This document shows positions 21,532 through 32,480 of a stretch of DNA of 64,000 nucleotides, piece by piece. The stretch lies in contig JALIGW010000001.1 of the NCBI GenBank assembly GCA_023053685.1, forward strand, positions 70,275,740-70,339,739, given 5' to 3'. The notes under the pieces are model-generated. The model worked only from the letters and a program-made list of their open reading frames with translations, did not search any database and was not told the origin of the DNA. Both the position numbers and the translations under genes were made by a program. The stretch is from Diadophis punctatus similis (lineage: Eukaryota > Chordata > Lepidosauria > Squamata > Dipsadidae). Each line of letters starts with the position of its first letter. Within the stretch, counting starts at the first letter, position 1.

Positions 21532-24069
21532 GCATTATAAGAATTCTATTTTATTCTTCCTATATTCGCAAACACTAAGATAAGAATTCATTGCTTCAGT
21601 GCATTTTTCAAACATGGAACAGCAGTTCTAACTTTGTAAAGTAGTCTTTTGTCTAGTCTTTGTAAGTACTGAAAGACTTGTATGGATTATTTATCCACAA
21701 AACTTTTTTCCTGAGACAAACTTACACATCTTCTATTGGACTATCAAGTAAAGCCAATATTACCCGTTGTAAATAGCCATTATTACTAACCTATACAGGT
21801 GTATGCATTATCAATGTATGCCTGGAAAGTTTTTGTAACTAAAGATTGGGGAGGGGAAGGGAGGAATCCGAGGGTCAGACATCTTAGAAATGGATCAATG
21901 AACACACAAAGAAGGAAGCTACGATCTAAATCACATTGAGAGAAGGCTGAAAACTCTAGTGGCCTATTCCAGCTTTTGGCATCCCGATCAATTAAGGAGG
22001 TTCAGAAACATGAAGCAAACTCTTGATTGTATATCCAAGTGAAAAAAGCCCTAATAAAGCAATTAAAGGGGTGTTTCCTAAGCCACTGCTACAGAATAAT
22101 TGACTTTTAAACTGAGAAGTAAAAAAAAATAGGGCATGCAAGGTTAAAAAGAGATTAGGATATGGTAGAGCAGGTTGATTGATTAGGTTTTTCAGCCAAA
22201 AAGAAAACAGGAAAACAAATAGATTAAAGACAGTGCTTTAACTAAAAGCGCCTCCAACAAAACAGCCCGTTTGAAAAGTAAAATGCAATTTGCTTTTCTT
22301 TTCCTCACCTTTATTTCTATTGTATAACTGCATAGCAGAAGGCAATCATTCACACTTGAAGAAGCCTCATTACGGAGACTCTGCTCAGCATTTTTGATTT
22401 GATTTGTTTTAACAGACAGCCCATCAATATGTTCCAGTGTAGACTGCTATTCTTCAGAACAGAGATCAGCCAACCTTGTCTTATTTCAGGACACTCCACT
22501 TCTGTCCTCATTCCATCCCTGCCGCTCCTTTTATAACTCATTATTTCAATAGCCACTAAGAATGTTCAGCTATAATTAGCCTTCTTAGCTTATTTCCCTC
22601 TAAATATTTGATATTTCTGCAAATCTTAAATTTCTCCAAGCCTCCCAATATCTTTCCTTACTCGTGAAAAGTGACATCTGCCTACATCACAACTCTCACT
22701 CAGTAAGTTATTTGTTATTTATATATAAAATTGTCTAGAGGTTCTCAGCCTTGAGTTTTATTACATTCAGTCATCCATGAAAAAGGCAAAAGAGGAATTA
22801 CAATAGCATAGACAAAATTGTTATGAAACCCTACTGGGTACTTAGTGTGGATGGGGGGAAAATCAAGAGAATTATCAACGGAAACAAAAACAAAAAGACT
22901 TTTGAATTTTAGTCACTGAAAAATTGTCAGTGAAGGTCTGATTAGGTAGCATTTATCCTACTACAACTAGTTAGTGTCAGTCCTCCCATGTAAAGCAACA
23001 GAAAACACAAACAGACGAACTATTTCTATTTTGTTGTAAGGTTACATTTAAAGAATCATACAAGTTTTGAAAGTACAAATCTCCTGCTATCTCTTTTTAC
23101 AGACTGATCAATTAGGATGGGTCCTTCTTAAGTTTTATTTTTCTCCAAACCTTACGCAACTGCAGGCTTTTCCCTCTCTTGTCTGATTGTTCCCTATGCA
23201 GCAACACTTTCCTTCATCCCTCATTCCTACATATCATTACCACTAGATAACTATTCTAACAGTCTACTCTTGAAAATGGAATAGCTTAGTCTATTAAAAA
23301 TACGGAGAGCTGTAATTCTTATTAACTAGCATTACAACTAACCAAGATCAGAGCTATCATAAATTCAGTGTGAGGCAACTTTTAAACCAGCCAGGTGGAA
23401 GTCTGACCAGTCCATGTGAGCTTGCTGATAACTATCAGCTCATTCGCAAAAGTCATTAAATGTCGATTAGAATGTAATTAGTTTTATCATTATGGACCTG
23501 TGCTGATCTGAACTTGAATTTGAGCTAAGAGTACCAAGTACACTTCAACTCTCTGCATCATTTATTTCAGACCAATTTGACACACAATGATATACGGTAA
23601 CTTCAGAGGACAACAGAATTACAGAGATTTTTTTTATCCCACCTGCCTAGATTTAAGTCTTATAAGGATGGGATTTTAGCAATGGGGGCTGAACAGCTTG
23701 GAAAACAAAATGGTAGCGATCTAAATAAAAAATCAGGTACTACAATCATCACTGAAATGGGGGTAATCAAATAAGCTGATTAAAAATATTGCCAATGATG
23801 TGATGTAGAGTGTGTGTGTGTGTAAAATGAAAATTAAAAAATGAAGAATGGACAAACAATCCCAGCTATGCATGATGTTTCAAACTGATGGGATTTATCT
23901 ATTAAAAGTCACGTGTGTTGAAGCAAGATACCACTCATGGCAAGAGCAAGAAGCAGAAACAAAGTACAAGGGAGGGAGAAAAATCCAGCTTTCTGTAAAC
24001 AGGTTCAGTAGAATGCTTCCAAAGACAGATGCTCAGAGATTTCCAGATTCACTGCTGTACTCACTGTAG
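21532..24069. other. No recognised feature
   Basis: About 2.5 kb of low-repeat intronic DNA, the longest plain stretch in the left half. It has short A-tracts and a small (TG)n near 23811-23823. A place to look for conserved noncoding elements of KIF26B, but nothing can be named. Confidence 0.5.
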
Positions 24070-24285
24070 CAGTGGTGAAATCCAAATTTTTTTACTACCG
24101 GTTCTGTGGGTGTGGTTTGGTGGGTGTGGTTTGGTGGGCATGGCAGGGGAAGGATACTGCAAAATCTCCATTCACACCCCACTCTGTGGCCAGCCAGAGG
24201 TGGTATTTGCCGGTTCTCCAAACTACTCAAAATTTCCGCTACCGGTTCTCCAGAACCTGTCAGAACCTGCTGGATTTCACCCCTG
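24070..24285. mobile_element. Non-autonomous hAT element, family A variant
   Basis: About 216 bp. Ends CAGTGGTGAAATCC...GGATTTCACCCCTG; interior CTACCGGTTCTGTGGGTGTGG repeated. The duplication is imperfect: CACTGTAG on the left; GACTGTAG on the right after two extra bases. Confidence 0.7.
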
Positions 24286-24522
24286 CTGACTGTAGCTGAT
24301 GGTTTCAAGCAATCAGAAATAAAAATATGATAGTGCGAAATTTGTAGTGGTTTTGAACCACACAAGTATTGGTCTGTTAAAGCATCTGCATTAACATGCA
24401 AACCTTACTCAAATTTTACAACACAAAAGGTCAATAGCTGTATTGGTGTTATATAGACAGATGCGAATTTTGCACAGAGACCCTCTCATCAATGGTTCCA
24501 AAAGAAGCAGGTTGCAGAAGAA
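24286..24522. other. Unremarkable flank of DIRS-B
   Basis: Intronic DNA with no recognised element. Ends at the DIRS-B left junction (GCAGAAGAAAATGAGCG). Confidence 0.5.
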
Positions 24523-24561
24523 AATGAGCGTTGACTTACCTGATACGCTCTTTCTCATCAG

Positions 24562-24668
24562 GAGGAGCCAGCAGTCAGGATGGGTTGTCTCCGCCTACCA
24601 GCAGTCCAGGACGAGTCACTTTTTTTCTTTAAAACCCCTGGATCCGCCCTCTGAGACCCAGTTTTGAC
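24562..24668. repeat. DIRS-B left inverted terminal repeat
   Basis: From GAGGAGCCAGCAGTCAGG to GAGACCCAGTTTTGAC, inverted at 30530-30634. The outer piece 24523-24561 carries a dyad GAGCGT (24526-24531) against ACGCTC (24545-24550). Confidence 0.9.
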
Positions 24669-24952
24669 GAATCCGAAGGGACGACTCGATGTGGCGAAGA
24701 CCTTAATTCCAAAGGACGCATCATCCCAACTGTTTGTAGACTGGTTCGTTAGTGTCGAAATAAAGGCCATGTTCCTCGAGACCGTGTCGGCTCCCTTTTT
24801 TTTTTTTTTTTTTTTGAATAGAAATGTACAAATATCAGTGCTTAAGAACAGGGGAACTGGCACTGACCCCTGAAACCAACGTCCAACGTGGACGAAACGT
24901 ACGCCTCCCCGTGGTGATGCAGCTAAACAACGGAACAGTAACAGGGAGGGAG
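24669..24952 (-). other. DIRS-B 3' noncoding segment with A-tract
   Basis: Between the left inverted repeat and the ICR. Contains about 22 consecutive T on the plus strand (24797-24818), which is an A-tract in the element's own sense. Confidence 0.5.
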
Positions 24953-25042
24953 CTGACTGCTGGCTCCTCCTGATGAGAAAGAGCGTATCAGGTAAGTCAA
25001 CGCTCATTCTCCATCCTATGAGGAGCCAGCAGTCAGGATGGG
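24953..25042. repeat. DIRS-B internal complementary region (ICR)
   Basis: 24953 to about 25006 is the reverse complement of the left end; about 25007-25042 is the reverse complement of the right end. The joint reads CGCTCA/TTCTCC. Followed by GGGACATACCAAAGCAG, nearly the same as GGGACATACCCAAGCAG after the DIRS-A ICR. Confidence 0.88.
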
Positions 25043-25058
25043 ACATACCAAAGCAGTA

Positions 25059-27080
25059 TTACCCATGGGAGGGACCAGATGATCGTGCGTTGTTGAGAAC
25101 TCTTTGCAGCACCCTTTGTCCGAAGGCCGCATCCGCCGACGCGTATTTGTCGATCCTGTAGTGCCGGATAAACGGAGTAGGCGAAGCCCAGGTCGCCGCC
25201 CTACAGAGATCTTCCAGTGGGCACTGAGTCGCCCATGCAGCTGAAGTGGCAGCGCTCCTAGTAGAGTGTGCCGTGATGCCTGCGGGCCTCTGGAGGGATG
25301 CCATGTCGTAGGCCTTTGCAATTGCCCCTCTGATCCAACGGCCTACCGTTGCGGACGACGCCTTGAGACCCTTTGATTGAGGCAAAAAGGTAACCAGGAG
25401 CGCCTCTGTCCGGCGGAAGGGACGTGTGCGGCTGATGTAGATGTGCAGGGCCCGGCGGACGTCCAAGGTGTGCCAAATGCGTTCAGAAGGGTGGGACGGA
25501 GAGGGGCAGAAGGATGGCAGGATGAGCTCCTGAGCGCGGTGAAACGGGGAGTTGACCTTCGGGATGAAAGCCGGGTCCAGACGGAGAACGACTCTGTCAG
25601 CGTGAAATATGCAGAGATCGTCCCTGACCGAGAGCGCCGCGAGCTCTGAAATCCTGCGAGCCGAAGTGATGGCGAGGAGAAATGCGACCTTGAGGGAGAG
25701 ATGCCGTAGGGAGGCCTCCCGCAATGGCTCGTACGGAGGTTCTGTCAGCGATTGGAGCACTCGAGGCAGGTCCCAGGATGGGTACCTGTGGATCGCTGGA
25801 GGGTGGCAGTTGGTGACCCCCTTCAAGAACCGACGAACGGTCGGGATGTGTGACAAGGAGTCCCAGTGACCGCATGACAGGACCGATGACAAAGCCGCCA
25901 GCTGACGGCGTAGGGTGTTGGGCGAGAGGCCGTTATCCAGACCCCGTTTCAGAAATCGTAGGACCATAGGTAGGGGAACGTTGAGAGGGGAGAGACGTTG
26001 AGACGAGCACCAGGAGCAGAAAGCCTGCCAGGTCGCTGAGTAGATGCGGTCAGTGGATGGTCGGCGAGAGGCCTGAATGTAGAAGATGACATCGGGATCG
26101 TAAAGTTGACGCCTCAGGTCGCTCCGCTCAAGCGCCAGGCGGTCAGTTGGCACCACATGGGGTCCGGGTGGAAGAGTGTCCCTTGGCTGAGGAGGGTCGG
26201 TATGGGAGGTAGTGTCCAGTGGTTCATCACGGAGAGATCCACGAGTTCGGCAAACCAGGGCTGTCGCGGCCAATACGGAGCAATTAAGATTAGCTCCGCT
26301 TCCTCCTGGATCAGTTTCCGGAGGGCCAGAGGTAGGATGGGAAGGGGAGGAAAGGCATAGAGAAGGCCCCTGGGCCACCGACAAATCAGGGCGTTGGTCC
26401 CCTCCGACCCTTGCGTCTGGTATCTGGAGTAGAATCTCCGTAGGTGAGAGTTCTCCGGGGTCGCGAAGAGGTCCACAAGGGGGGTGCCGAATCGGTCCAC
26501 GATGGACTGGAACACTGACGGGTCCAGGCACCACTCGGCCTGGTCCACCGTTGATCGGCTCAACCAGTCTGCCTGGACATTGGCTGTTCCAGAAATATGC
26601 TCCGATGTTAGGGACAAGAGGTGACGTTCCGCCCAGAGGCCGATCCTCCTCGCCTCGTCCATCAGGGTCCGTGAGCGGGTTCCCCCCTGGCGGTTGACAT
26701 GCGCCTTGGTGGTAATGTTGTCCGTTAAAAGAAGGACGTTGGATCCCGCTATCGTGCGATGGAAAAATTTCAGTGCGAGGAAGGCGGCGTGCAACTCGAG
26801 CCAGTTGATGGAGCACCTGGCTTGTGCCTCTGTCCAGCGACCTTGTGCTGTGGCGCCTTCGCAGTGTGCGCCCCATCCTGCCAGACTGGCGTCTGTCGTC
26901 ACTGTGATTTGAGGCTGCGGGAAGAACAGGGTACCTTTGGTGAGAGCGGGAGATCGCCACCAGGTGAGGGATCGGCGAACCGAGGGAGGCAAGCGGACCT
27001 TGCGAAGGGATGATCCGAGGTGCGCCTTCTGAAAGGGGAGAAGGAACCACTGCAATTCCCGGGCGTGCAATCTCGCCCAT
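25059..27080 (-). CDS. DIRS-B tyrosine recombinase (integrase)
   Basis: Open frame of 673 codons whose first ~320 overlap the RT frame and are probably shadow coding. The recombinase proper begins near LALERSDLRRQLYD, level with the RT stop, and includes RRPSTDRIYSATWQAFC. Catalytic residues visible: Arg475/476 (ITSARRISEL), His605 and Arg608 (HSTRSAATS), Trp631 and nucleophile Tyr641 (FIRHYRID). Unlike DIRS-A there is no ATG near the RT stop: in-frame methionines occur only at residues 1 and 69 and then inside the core domain. Expression therefore probably needs a frameshift from RT or a non-AUG start. Same -1 relation to RT as in DIRS-A. Confidence 0.88.
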   Translation of the reverse strand: MGEIARPGIAVVPSPLSEGAPRIIPSQGPLASLGSPIPHLVAISRSHQRYPVLPAASNHSDDRRQSGRMGRTLRRRHSTRSLDRGTSQVLHQLARVARRLPRTEIFPSHDSGIQRPSFNGQHYHQGACQPPGGNPLTDPDGRGEEDRPLGGTSPLVPNIGAYFWNSQCPGRLVEPINGGPGRVVPGPVSVPVHRGPIRHPPCGPLRDPGELSPTEILLQIPDARVGGDQRPDLSVAQGPSLCLSSPSHPTSGPPETDPGGSGANLNCSVLAATALVCRTRGSLRDEPLDTTSHTDPPQPRDTLPPGPHVVPTDRLALERSDLRRQLYDPDVIFYIQASRRPSTDRIYSATWQAFCSWCSSQRLSPLNVPLPMVLRFLKRGLDNGLSPNTLRRQLAALSSVLSCGHWDSLSHIPTVRRFLKGVTNCHPPAIHRYPSWDLPRVLQSLTEPPYEPLREASLRHLSLKVAFLLAITSARRISELAALSVRDDLCIFHADRVVLRLDPAFIPKVNSPFHRAQELILPSFCPSPSHPSERIWHTLDVRRALHIYISRTRPFRRTEALLVTFLPQSKGLKASSATVGRWIRGAIAKAYDMASLQRPAGITAHSTRSAATSAAWATQCPLEDLCRAATWASPTPFIRHYRIDKYASADAAFGQRVLQRVLNNARSSGPSHG

Positions 27081-28045
27081 GGTACGATAGAGATGCAGGA
27101 AACCATTTTGCCCAAAAGAGAAGATAAGGTGAGGAGTGGGGAGGACCCCGCTCCCTGAACCTGAGCAGCCAAACTCCTAAGACTATCCTGTCGTTCCCGG
27201 GATATAAATACTCTGCCTGCTATGGAGTCAATAACGGAACCCAAGTGGAGAATAGAAGTTGCAGGGGACAATTGACTTTTAGCGAGATTAATGGAGAACC
27301 CATGGTCAGTTAAAACCTGGGTAACAGTGTGAAGGTGTTGCTGTGCCACCGCTTCGGAGGAAGCGTGCACTAAGATGTCGTCCAGATAACATTGGACCTT
27401 GATTGGGAGAGCTCGAAGGTGACCCGCCAAGACGGATAAGACCTTCGTGAAAACCCTGGGAGCGGAAGAGAGACCAAAGGGGAGAGCCCTATACTGGAAG
27501 TGCTGATCTGCGTAGCAGAATCTAAGGTACTTGCGGTGTTGACGTGCAATAGGAATGTGCAGGTAAGCCTCAGTCAAATCCAGAGAAGCCATGAAGTCTC
27601 CAGGCCGGATGTTAGCTAGGATAGATTTTAGGGAATGCATCCGGAATTTTTTATATACTATATGATGGTTTAGGCGTTTGAGATCTAGAATCGCCCTCCA
27701 GCCCCCCGAAGCCTTTGGTACCACGAAAAGGATGGAGTAAAAGCCCTGAAATAGTTCACCAGAGGGCACCCGCTGAATGGCCTTAATATCTAGCAGGTGT
27801 TGTACCGCCTCGGCCATGAGAGCCCGTTTAGCGGGATTCCTGGCCGTGGGACACCGGATAAAGGCCCCAGGGGGGGGGGAGAGAAATTCCAAAGACAAAC
27901 CGTATCGAATTGTGTTGAGGACCCAAGGATCATGTGTTGTCGTTTCCCAACAAACAGCAAAGTGCTGCAGACGCCCCCCAATAGGAGCGTCTGTGGGGGA
28001 GAAACTACTTGCCTCGCTTGGCGGGACGCCCGCTGGCGCCACCAC
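26114..28045 (-). CDS. DIRS-B reverse transcriptase / RNase H / methyltransferase-like protein
   Basis: 643 residues, homologous throughout to the DIRS-A protein. Polymerase: MASLDLTEAY (Asp156), LPFGLSSAP (188-196) and YLDD (220-223). RNase H acidic set: Asp385 (TTDASLAGW), Glu417, Asp442 (LTDNITTKAHVN), Asp493 (ADWLSR). The C-terminal Dam-like methyltransferase region begins at DLFATPEN (Asp525) and has YAFPPLP and APYWPRQ. It starts 41 bases inside gag in the +1 frame and ends in the recombinase frame. All catalytic positions are intact, so it may encode an active enzyme. Confidence 0.92.
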   Translation of the reverse strand: MVAPAGVPPSEASSFSPTDAPIGGRLQHFAVCWETTTHDPWVLNTIRYGLSLEFLSPPPGAFIRCPTARNPAKRALMAEAVQHLLDIKAIQRVPSGELFQGFYSILFVVPKASGGWRAILDLKRLNHHIVYKKFRMHSLKSILANIRPGDFMASLDLTEAYLHIPIARQHRKYLRFCYADQHFQYRALPFGLSSAPRVFTKVLSVLAGHLRALPIKVQCYLDDILVHASSEAVAQQHLHTVTQVLTDHGFSINLAKSQLSPATSILHLGSVIDSIAGRVFISRERQDSLRSLAAQVQGAGSSPLLTLSSLLGKMVSCISIVPWARLHARELQWFLLPFQKAHLGSSLRKVRLPPSVRRSLTWWRSPALTKGTLFFPQPQITVTTDASLAGWGAHCEGATAQGRWTEAQARCSINWLELHAAFLALKFFHRTIAGSNVLLLTDNITTKAHVNRQGGTRSRTLMDEARRIGLWAERHLLSLTSEHISGTANVQADWLSRSTVDQAEWCLDPSVFQSIVDRFGTPLVDLFATPENSHLRRFYSRYQTQGSEGTNALICRWPRGLLYAFPPLPILPLALRKLIQEEAELILIAPYWPRQPWFAELVDLSVMNHWTLPPIPTLLSQGTLFHPDPMWCQLTAWRLSGAT

Positions 28046-29711
28046 GAAAGCGCCTCCTGAATTGTCTTCCCCTACCGGCCCTGTCCTGATTGGAACGGAA
28101 CCTCCCCGAATACTGACCTGGGGACCGGGGAAAACTGGATCCCTGGTCAGCGGGACGAAAGGGCCGCCGGGGGTAGGGGGTCTGTCGAGGAAGGCCTCTG
28201 CGAGAAAGTGATGGTAGAATTTTTTTCTTGTCCTTCGATTCGATGAGAAAGGGGTCCAGAGAGTCCCCGAAAAGTTGTTTCCCTTTAAGGGGCTTAGACG
28301 CTAGACGCCATTTGTGGCGAGTCTCTACGGGCCACTGTTTGAACCATAGCATGCGTCTGGCTACTATGGTAGATGCCATTGCTTTAGATGTAAATTTGGA
28401 AGCGTACAGCGTGGAGTCAGCGATAAATTGGCAGGTAGCAAAGATTTTGCTGAGGTCCTGATGTGCCCTTATGTTGGTCTCAGGAATAAGGTCCTGCAAT
28501 TGTTTCACCCAAAGGAGAGCCACTCTAGCGAAGAAGGAGGAAGTAGAGGCCGCCTTGATGGCCCAGGCCGCCGCCTGGTGTGCGCGTACCAACGCCTGTT
28601 CCACCTTCCGATCTTCAGGCTTGAGGTTCTCCTCCGATTCACTGGGAAGAGTGGTCTGGGCGTGTAGTGCCAATACCGGTGGGTCCACCGCTGGAACCTC
28701 AAGAATGTCCCCCAGTTCAGGGGCCACACTGAAGAACTGGCGTTCGAGTGTGGAGGGGTTAGACCCTGTAGCCGGAGCGGCCCACTGATTTCTTACTGTA
28801 TCTATGAATAGGGAAGGGGCCGGGACTGAATCCGGTTCTGGCATGACCGAGGAAAATATAGGCCCCAAAGGAGTATTTAGTAAGGGCGCCGGATTGGCGG
28901 GAGCCGAGAGGCCAGCGGCCGCCCTGGCCTTGCTTAACAAGGACTTGAATAGTCCAGGCGGAAAGAGCGCAGCCGTCGGAGGCTGGGAAGGACCAGCAGC
29001 TTCATCCTCTGAAAGTTCACCCATGGTATCCATCTGGTCTACCTGGAAATCATCTAGATTCTCCTCCTCCGAAATGTTGGACAACTGATCCGCTGCCAGG
29101 AAATCAGCGCTGGTTCCTGGTTGGGGATTCAGCTGAGGGGAGGAAGTCCCAGAGCCCAAGGGTGGTAGTAAAGCCGCCAGGGTTTGGAGGTTTGCGGTGA
29201 TGCTGGTTTGTACCGCAGAGGCGATCCATTGTTGAATTAGAGTAGGATCAAAGGGGAGAGCTGGTGGTGCCTGAGCTGGGCCTAGCTGAGGTGAAGGCTC
29301 AATCCCCTGGACCACAGCTGGAGGAAGGGGCGGCTGAGGCACCTCCTGGGCCTGTGGTGTAGAATTTTGGAGGCCTAAATTACCCTCCTGACCTGCTGCA
29401 GCTTGTGGGGCAGCAGATGGGATCCCCAGTCCCCCAGTGCCCCAAAGGGAAGATGGAATCTGGGGGAGGGTTGTGGCTTCTAGACCTTGGGCCAGTGCAG
29501 GTTGAGGGGCAGGGGCCTGAGATGCCCCTGCATTGGCTGCCCTGTCGTGCATCTTCTGCAGGGCGCGGTCCCTGCGCTGCTCAGCTCTTGTAGGCCCTGC
29601 CCTGCCTGCCTGAGAAGCAGAGGCTGCAGCCTCATCATCGTTGGGCCTGTTAGTTTTGTGCTTCCTCTTGCCCCCCGGCTTGGAAGAGGTGGAAGGCATT
29701 CCTTTGGCCAT
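28005..29711 (-). CDS. DIRS-B gag-like protein
   Basis: 568 residues. Lys/Arg-rich N-terminus (MAKGMPSTSSKPGGKRKHK), RRDRALQ motif, a Pro/Gln/Ala-rich middle, a conserved helical region (AAAWAIKAA, AHQDLSKIFATCQF, KWRLASKPLKG) and a basic Arg/Gly tail (GRGRQFRRRFRGG). Presumed RNA-binding coat protein; no zinc knuckle seen. Length and layout match DIRS-A gag (564 residues). The start codon follows a GC-rich leader. Confidence 0.85.
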   Translation of the reverse strand: MAKGMPSTSSKPGGKRKHKTNRPNDDEAAASASQAGRAGPTRAEQRRDRALQKMHDRAANAGASQAPAPQPALAQGLEATTLPQIPSSLWGTGGLGIPSAAPQAAAGQEGNLGLQNSTPQAQEVPQPPLPPAVVQGIEPSPQLGPAQAPPALPFDPTLIQQWIASAVQTSITANLQTLAALLPPLGSGTSSPQLNPQPGTSADFLAADQLSNISEEENLDDFQVDQMDTMGELSEDEAAGPSQPPTAALFPPGLFKSLLSKARAAAGLSAPANPAPLLNTPLGPIFSSVMPEPDSVPAPSLFIDTVRNQWAAPATGSNPSTLERQFFSVAPELGDILEVPAVDPPVLALHAQTTLPSESEENLKPEDRKVEQALVRAHQAAAWAIKAASTSSFFARVALLWVKQLQDLIPETNIRAHQDLSKIFATCQFIADSTLYASKFTSKAMASTIVARRMLWFKQWPVETRHKWRLASKPLKGKQLFGDSLDPFLIESKDKKKILPSLSRRGLPRQTPYPRRPFRPADQGSSFPRSPGQYSGRFRSNQDRAGRGRQFRRRFRGGASGRPAKRGK

Positions 29712-30529
29712 GTGTGTGCCTGGCCTTCTCGCCTCTAGCGCCTACCCGCAGTTGTTTTCCTTTTAGGGATCCACTAAGGCCTGAATCCGTACTGGGGCAC
29801 CTCTCCCTTCCCCTTGCTAGCCAAGCCTCGAGACGACGCCTTTCGATTTCCCCTTATTAGTGCTGAGGGGAGAGAGACAAGGCCTCTGTCACGGGTCTCT
29901 TCTTTCGATTTTCCCTTGGGCAAAGGCGAAGAGAGAGAGAGGTGCGGGAGGCCTCCGGGGGCGCTGCCGATCGCTTCCAGGGAGCCGCTCGAATGGCGCC
30001 AAATTTAAAGGCTGGAGCCGGCAGCGAGGCTCCTGCAATCGGCGTCTCCACGCGGCAAGCGGCCCGATGGCTGAGCCGCTAATTGCTTTCGCTTTCCCCT
30101 CCGGCACTGAATGCGGGCGGCAAGCGGCGAATCGCTCCTTCCCTCGTGGCTGTGAGCGAGGGGGCGGCAACGGGAGAGCCCTTCACAGCCAGAGCCGGAC
30201 CGAAGCCAAACGGCGAAGAAAGGGCTGGCTGTGGCCGCGGAGCGATCGTTCCCCTGTTCCACCCTCCGTTGAGAAGAGGATCGAGAGAAGGTGGGAGGAG
30301 GGGGGGGGCTAGGCTTGGAGCCCAAAGCCCCACGTGGCAGCCTAGGCTAAGATGCAGCGGCTTGCCACGGTCCCCTCGCTCACAGATTATTTAATTAAAG
30401 GTAGAATGAAGAAATCCTGATACGACCTGATTTTTTTTTTCTTGCTTGCTAAATTGAGTTGAGGAGCTTGAAGGAACCAGCAGTTGGATGAGCTGTCTTC
30501 GCCATGTCCTGCTCTGCTGAGGACGAGTC
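29712..30529 (-). other. DIRS-B 5' leader, GC- and CpG-rich
   Basis: About 800 bp of CpG-rich sequence (densest 29940-30290) between gag and the right inverted repeat. A promoter or leader role is plausible. The open frames on both strands here are composition artefacts. Confidence 0.45.
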
Positions 30530-30634
30530 AAAAACTGGGTCTCAGAGGGCGGATCCAGGGGTTTTAAAGAAAAAAAGTGACTCGTCCTGGACTGCTGGTA
30601 GGCGGAGACAACCCATCCTGACTGCTGGCTCCTC
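30530..30634. repeat. DIRS-B right inverted terminal repeat
   Basis: Inverted copy of the left repeat (AAAACTGGGTCTCAGAGGGC ... GACTGCTGGCTCCTC). The outer end 30635-30647 finishes ATAGGATGGAGAA. Confidence 0.9.
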
Positions 30635-30647
30635 ATAGGATGGAGAA

Positions 30648-32480
30648 CTTTAAGTCATGAACATAGACATACCCTACACTCAAACATACACCACCTAATA
30701 CTCATGGATAAGCACATTCATGGATAAGCTGACTTTCCACTTTTTAACCAACCCACATTTTTCATAATATTTTGATTAAATAATTAAGGTTCTGTTTATC
30801 CACAAGTATGTGTGGGAAATATGGGTACTTTAAAATAGCATTAACATATGTACTCATGGATAAGCCCATTTATAGATAAGCTGTACCTGATTTTTAGGTG
30901 TGCTTTGGCACTTAAAATTCTTGGTTTCTCCACAAGTATATATGGTAAATACATTAAATATACTGCAAACTTTTATTATATTTAAAAGGGACCAGAGATA
31001 CAACATTGGAGTATAATGTAATGCAATAAAACTCATCTATTTTCCATCTTGGATGTATTAATCTTTTTTAGTAAAATTCTAGGCAACATATTTTCTACTA
31101 GATTACAATGTTTGATGGGATGAATTTTCTTTTACGGTGGGCTACCAGTGGACTAAGTTGCATTGACCCAAGCTGCTGAAAGGAAGGGATTTATACAATT
31201 CTTCTCATCTCATCTCATCTCTCCCCCCCTTCCCTCCCTCCCTCCCTCTCTCTCTCTTTCTGTGTACAGGGTGCTTATTTCATATTCTTCTCTTATACAT
31301 TGATGCTTTAAAAACAGACTTCTCTCTTTCTATATATCTGTAAGCTCACACAGCATCAGTTTTCACCTTCAACTTGAAACTGAGCTTGTATCAAAAAAGG
31401 AATAAACTATTTCCCTTATTTATAAAAAAAAGTTGTGTATGGCCTATAGCTACCTATTTTTTATTATTATAAAAAATAATAATAAATCAAATTGAATCAA
31501 TACAAATGCATACTAAAAGATCAGTCTAAAAGCTTCAGAAAGTAAACCCATCAGAAATTAAAATTCAGAAAATGTAAAGTCATAAGAGACATTATAAAAG
31601 TATATTTGACACTGACAAAGTAATGAATTAAGCATACAATTAAGCCATTCTTTGGGGCATACCTGTAGAGAGAAAACCACTGAAAAGATCCCAAGAAGTC
31701 CATAGTTCCAACTGAGAAAGGACACTCCGGAATTTGTCTTCTCTGTACTAGGTAGATGACTAAAACAGGAAACTGCAGATTACACAAAAAGTGGCTGTTG
31801 GAGAGAAGTACAAATCCCATCTCAAGCATCTAAGGAGGTCATGACTTGTCCAAACAAGCTTGAAGTAAAATGGCATTAGGGTGAGGCCTGGTGGATCTCC
31901 CACAGAGGCCATTTCATCCACAGCCCATAGTAGGTGTAGCAAAAGAGAAACCAAATTGTTAACAGTGACAAGATACAACATGACCTCCCTAAAAGCCTGA
32001 CTTTACATACATATATAATTAGATACATAAACAGAGTTGGCAAAATACTATCGTTATATTCCTACAAAGAAAAAGGAAAGAAAAAGGGATAAAGGCCTGA
32101 AATTTGCCTGATAAACAAAGCAATCTCCAAATTTGACCAAGATTGCTCCAAAGTCTTATGATTTAGTCAAAATAACAACATGCATTGAAATATTGACATA
32201 TCACACATATCATCAATATATTGATAATTTCTTCCCTAACTTTGTACATCCATTCTTGAGTGCCTCAAGGCAATATGAAACTGAATGGGGAAGAACAGGC
32301 TCAGGTTCAACCCTAGGAAGACCAAGTTGCTGCAGATTTGGACTCACTTGGATCAGGAAACTTTCAACTTTTGTTCTGGGTAGGATCACACTCCCTCAGA
32401 CAGAGGTTCTCTTAGAGTCACATTCCTGTTTGAAGAGCAAGTGGCAGTCATGACTTTTGTACAAATCCATCTTATGCCCC
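30648..32480. other. Mostly unrecognised intronic DNA
   Basis: Includes direct repeats of CTCATGGATAAGC-type text (30700-30880) and a C/T-rich simple repeat near 31205-31260. No gene recognised. Confidence 0.5.

Larger units (their letters stand above)
24523..30647 (-). mobile_element. DIRS-B: complete DIRS tyrosine-recombinase retrotransposon
   Basis: About 6.1 kb, coding on the minus strand. Order from its 5' end: right inverted repeat (30530-30634), GC-rich leader, gag (29711-28005), RT/RNase H/methyltransferase-like (28045-26114), tyrosine recombinase (ending 25059), ICR (24953-25042), 3' noncoding segment with an A-tract, left inverted repeat (24562-24668). Ends are set by the stored junction GGAGAA/TGAGCG. 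All frames are open. The proteins are clearly homologous to DIRS-A but diverged (same motifs, many substitutions), so this is a separate subfamily and not a duplicate. In sense with KIF26B. Confidence 0.9.
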
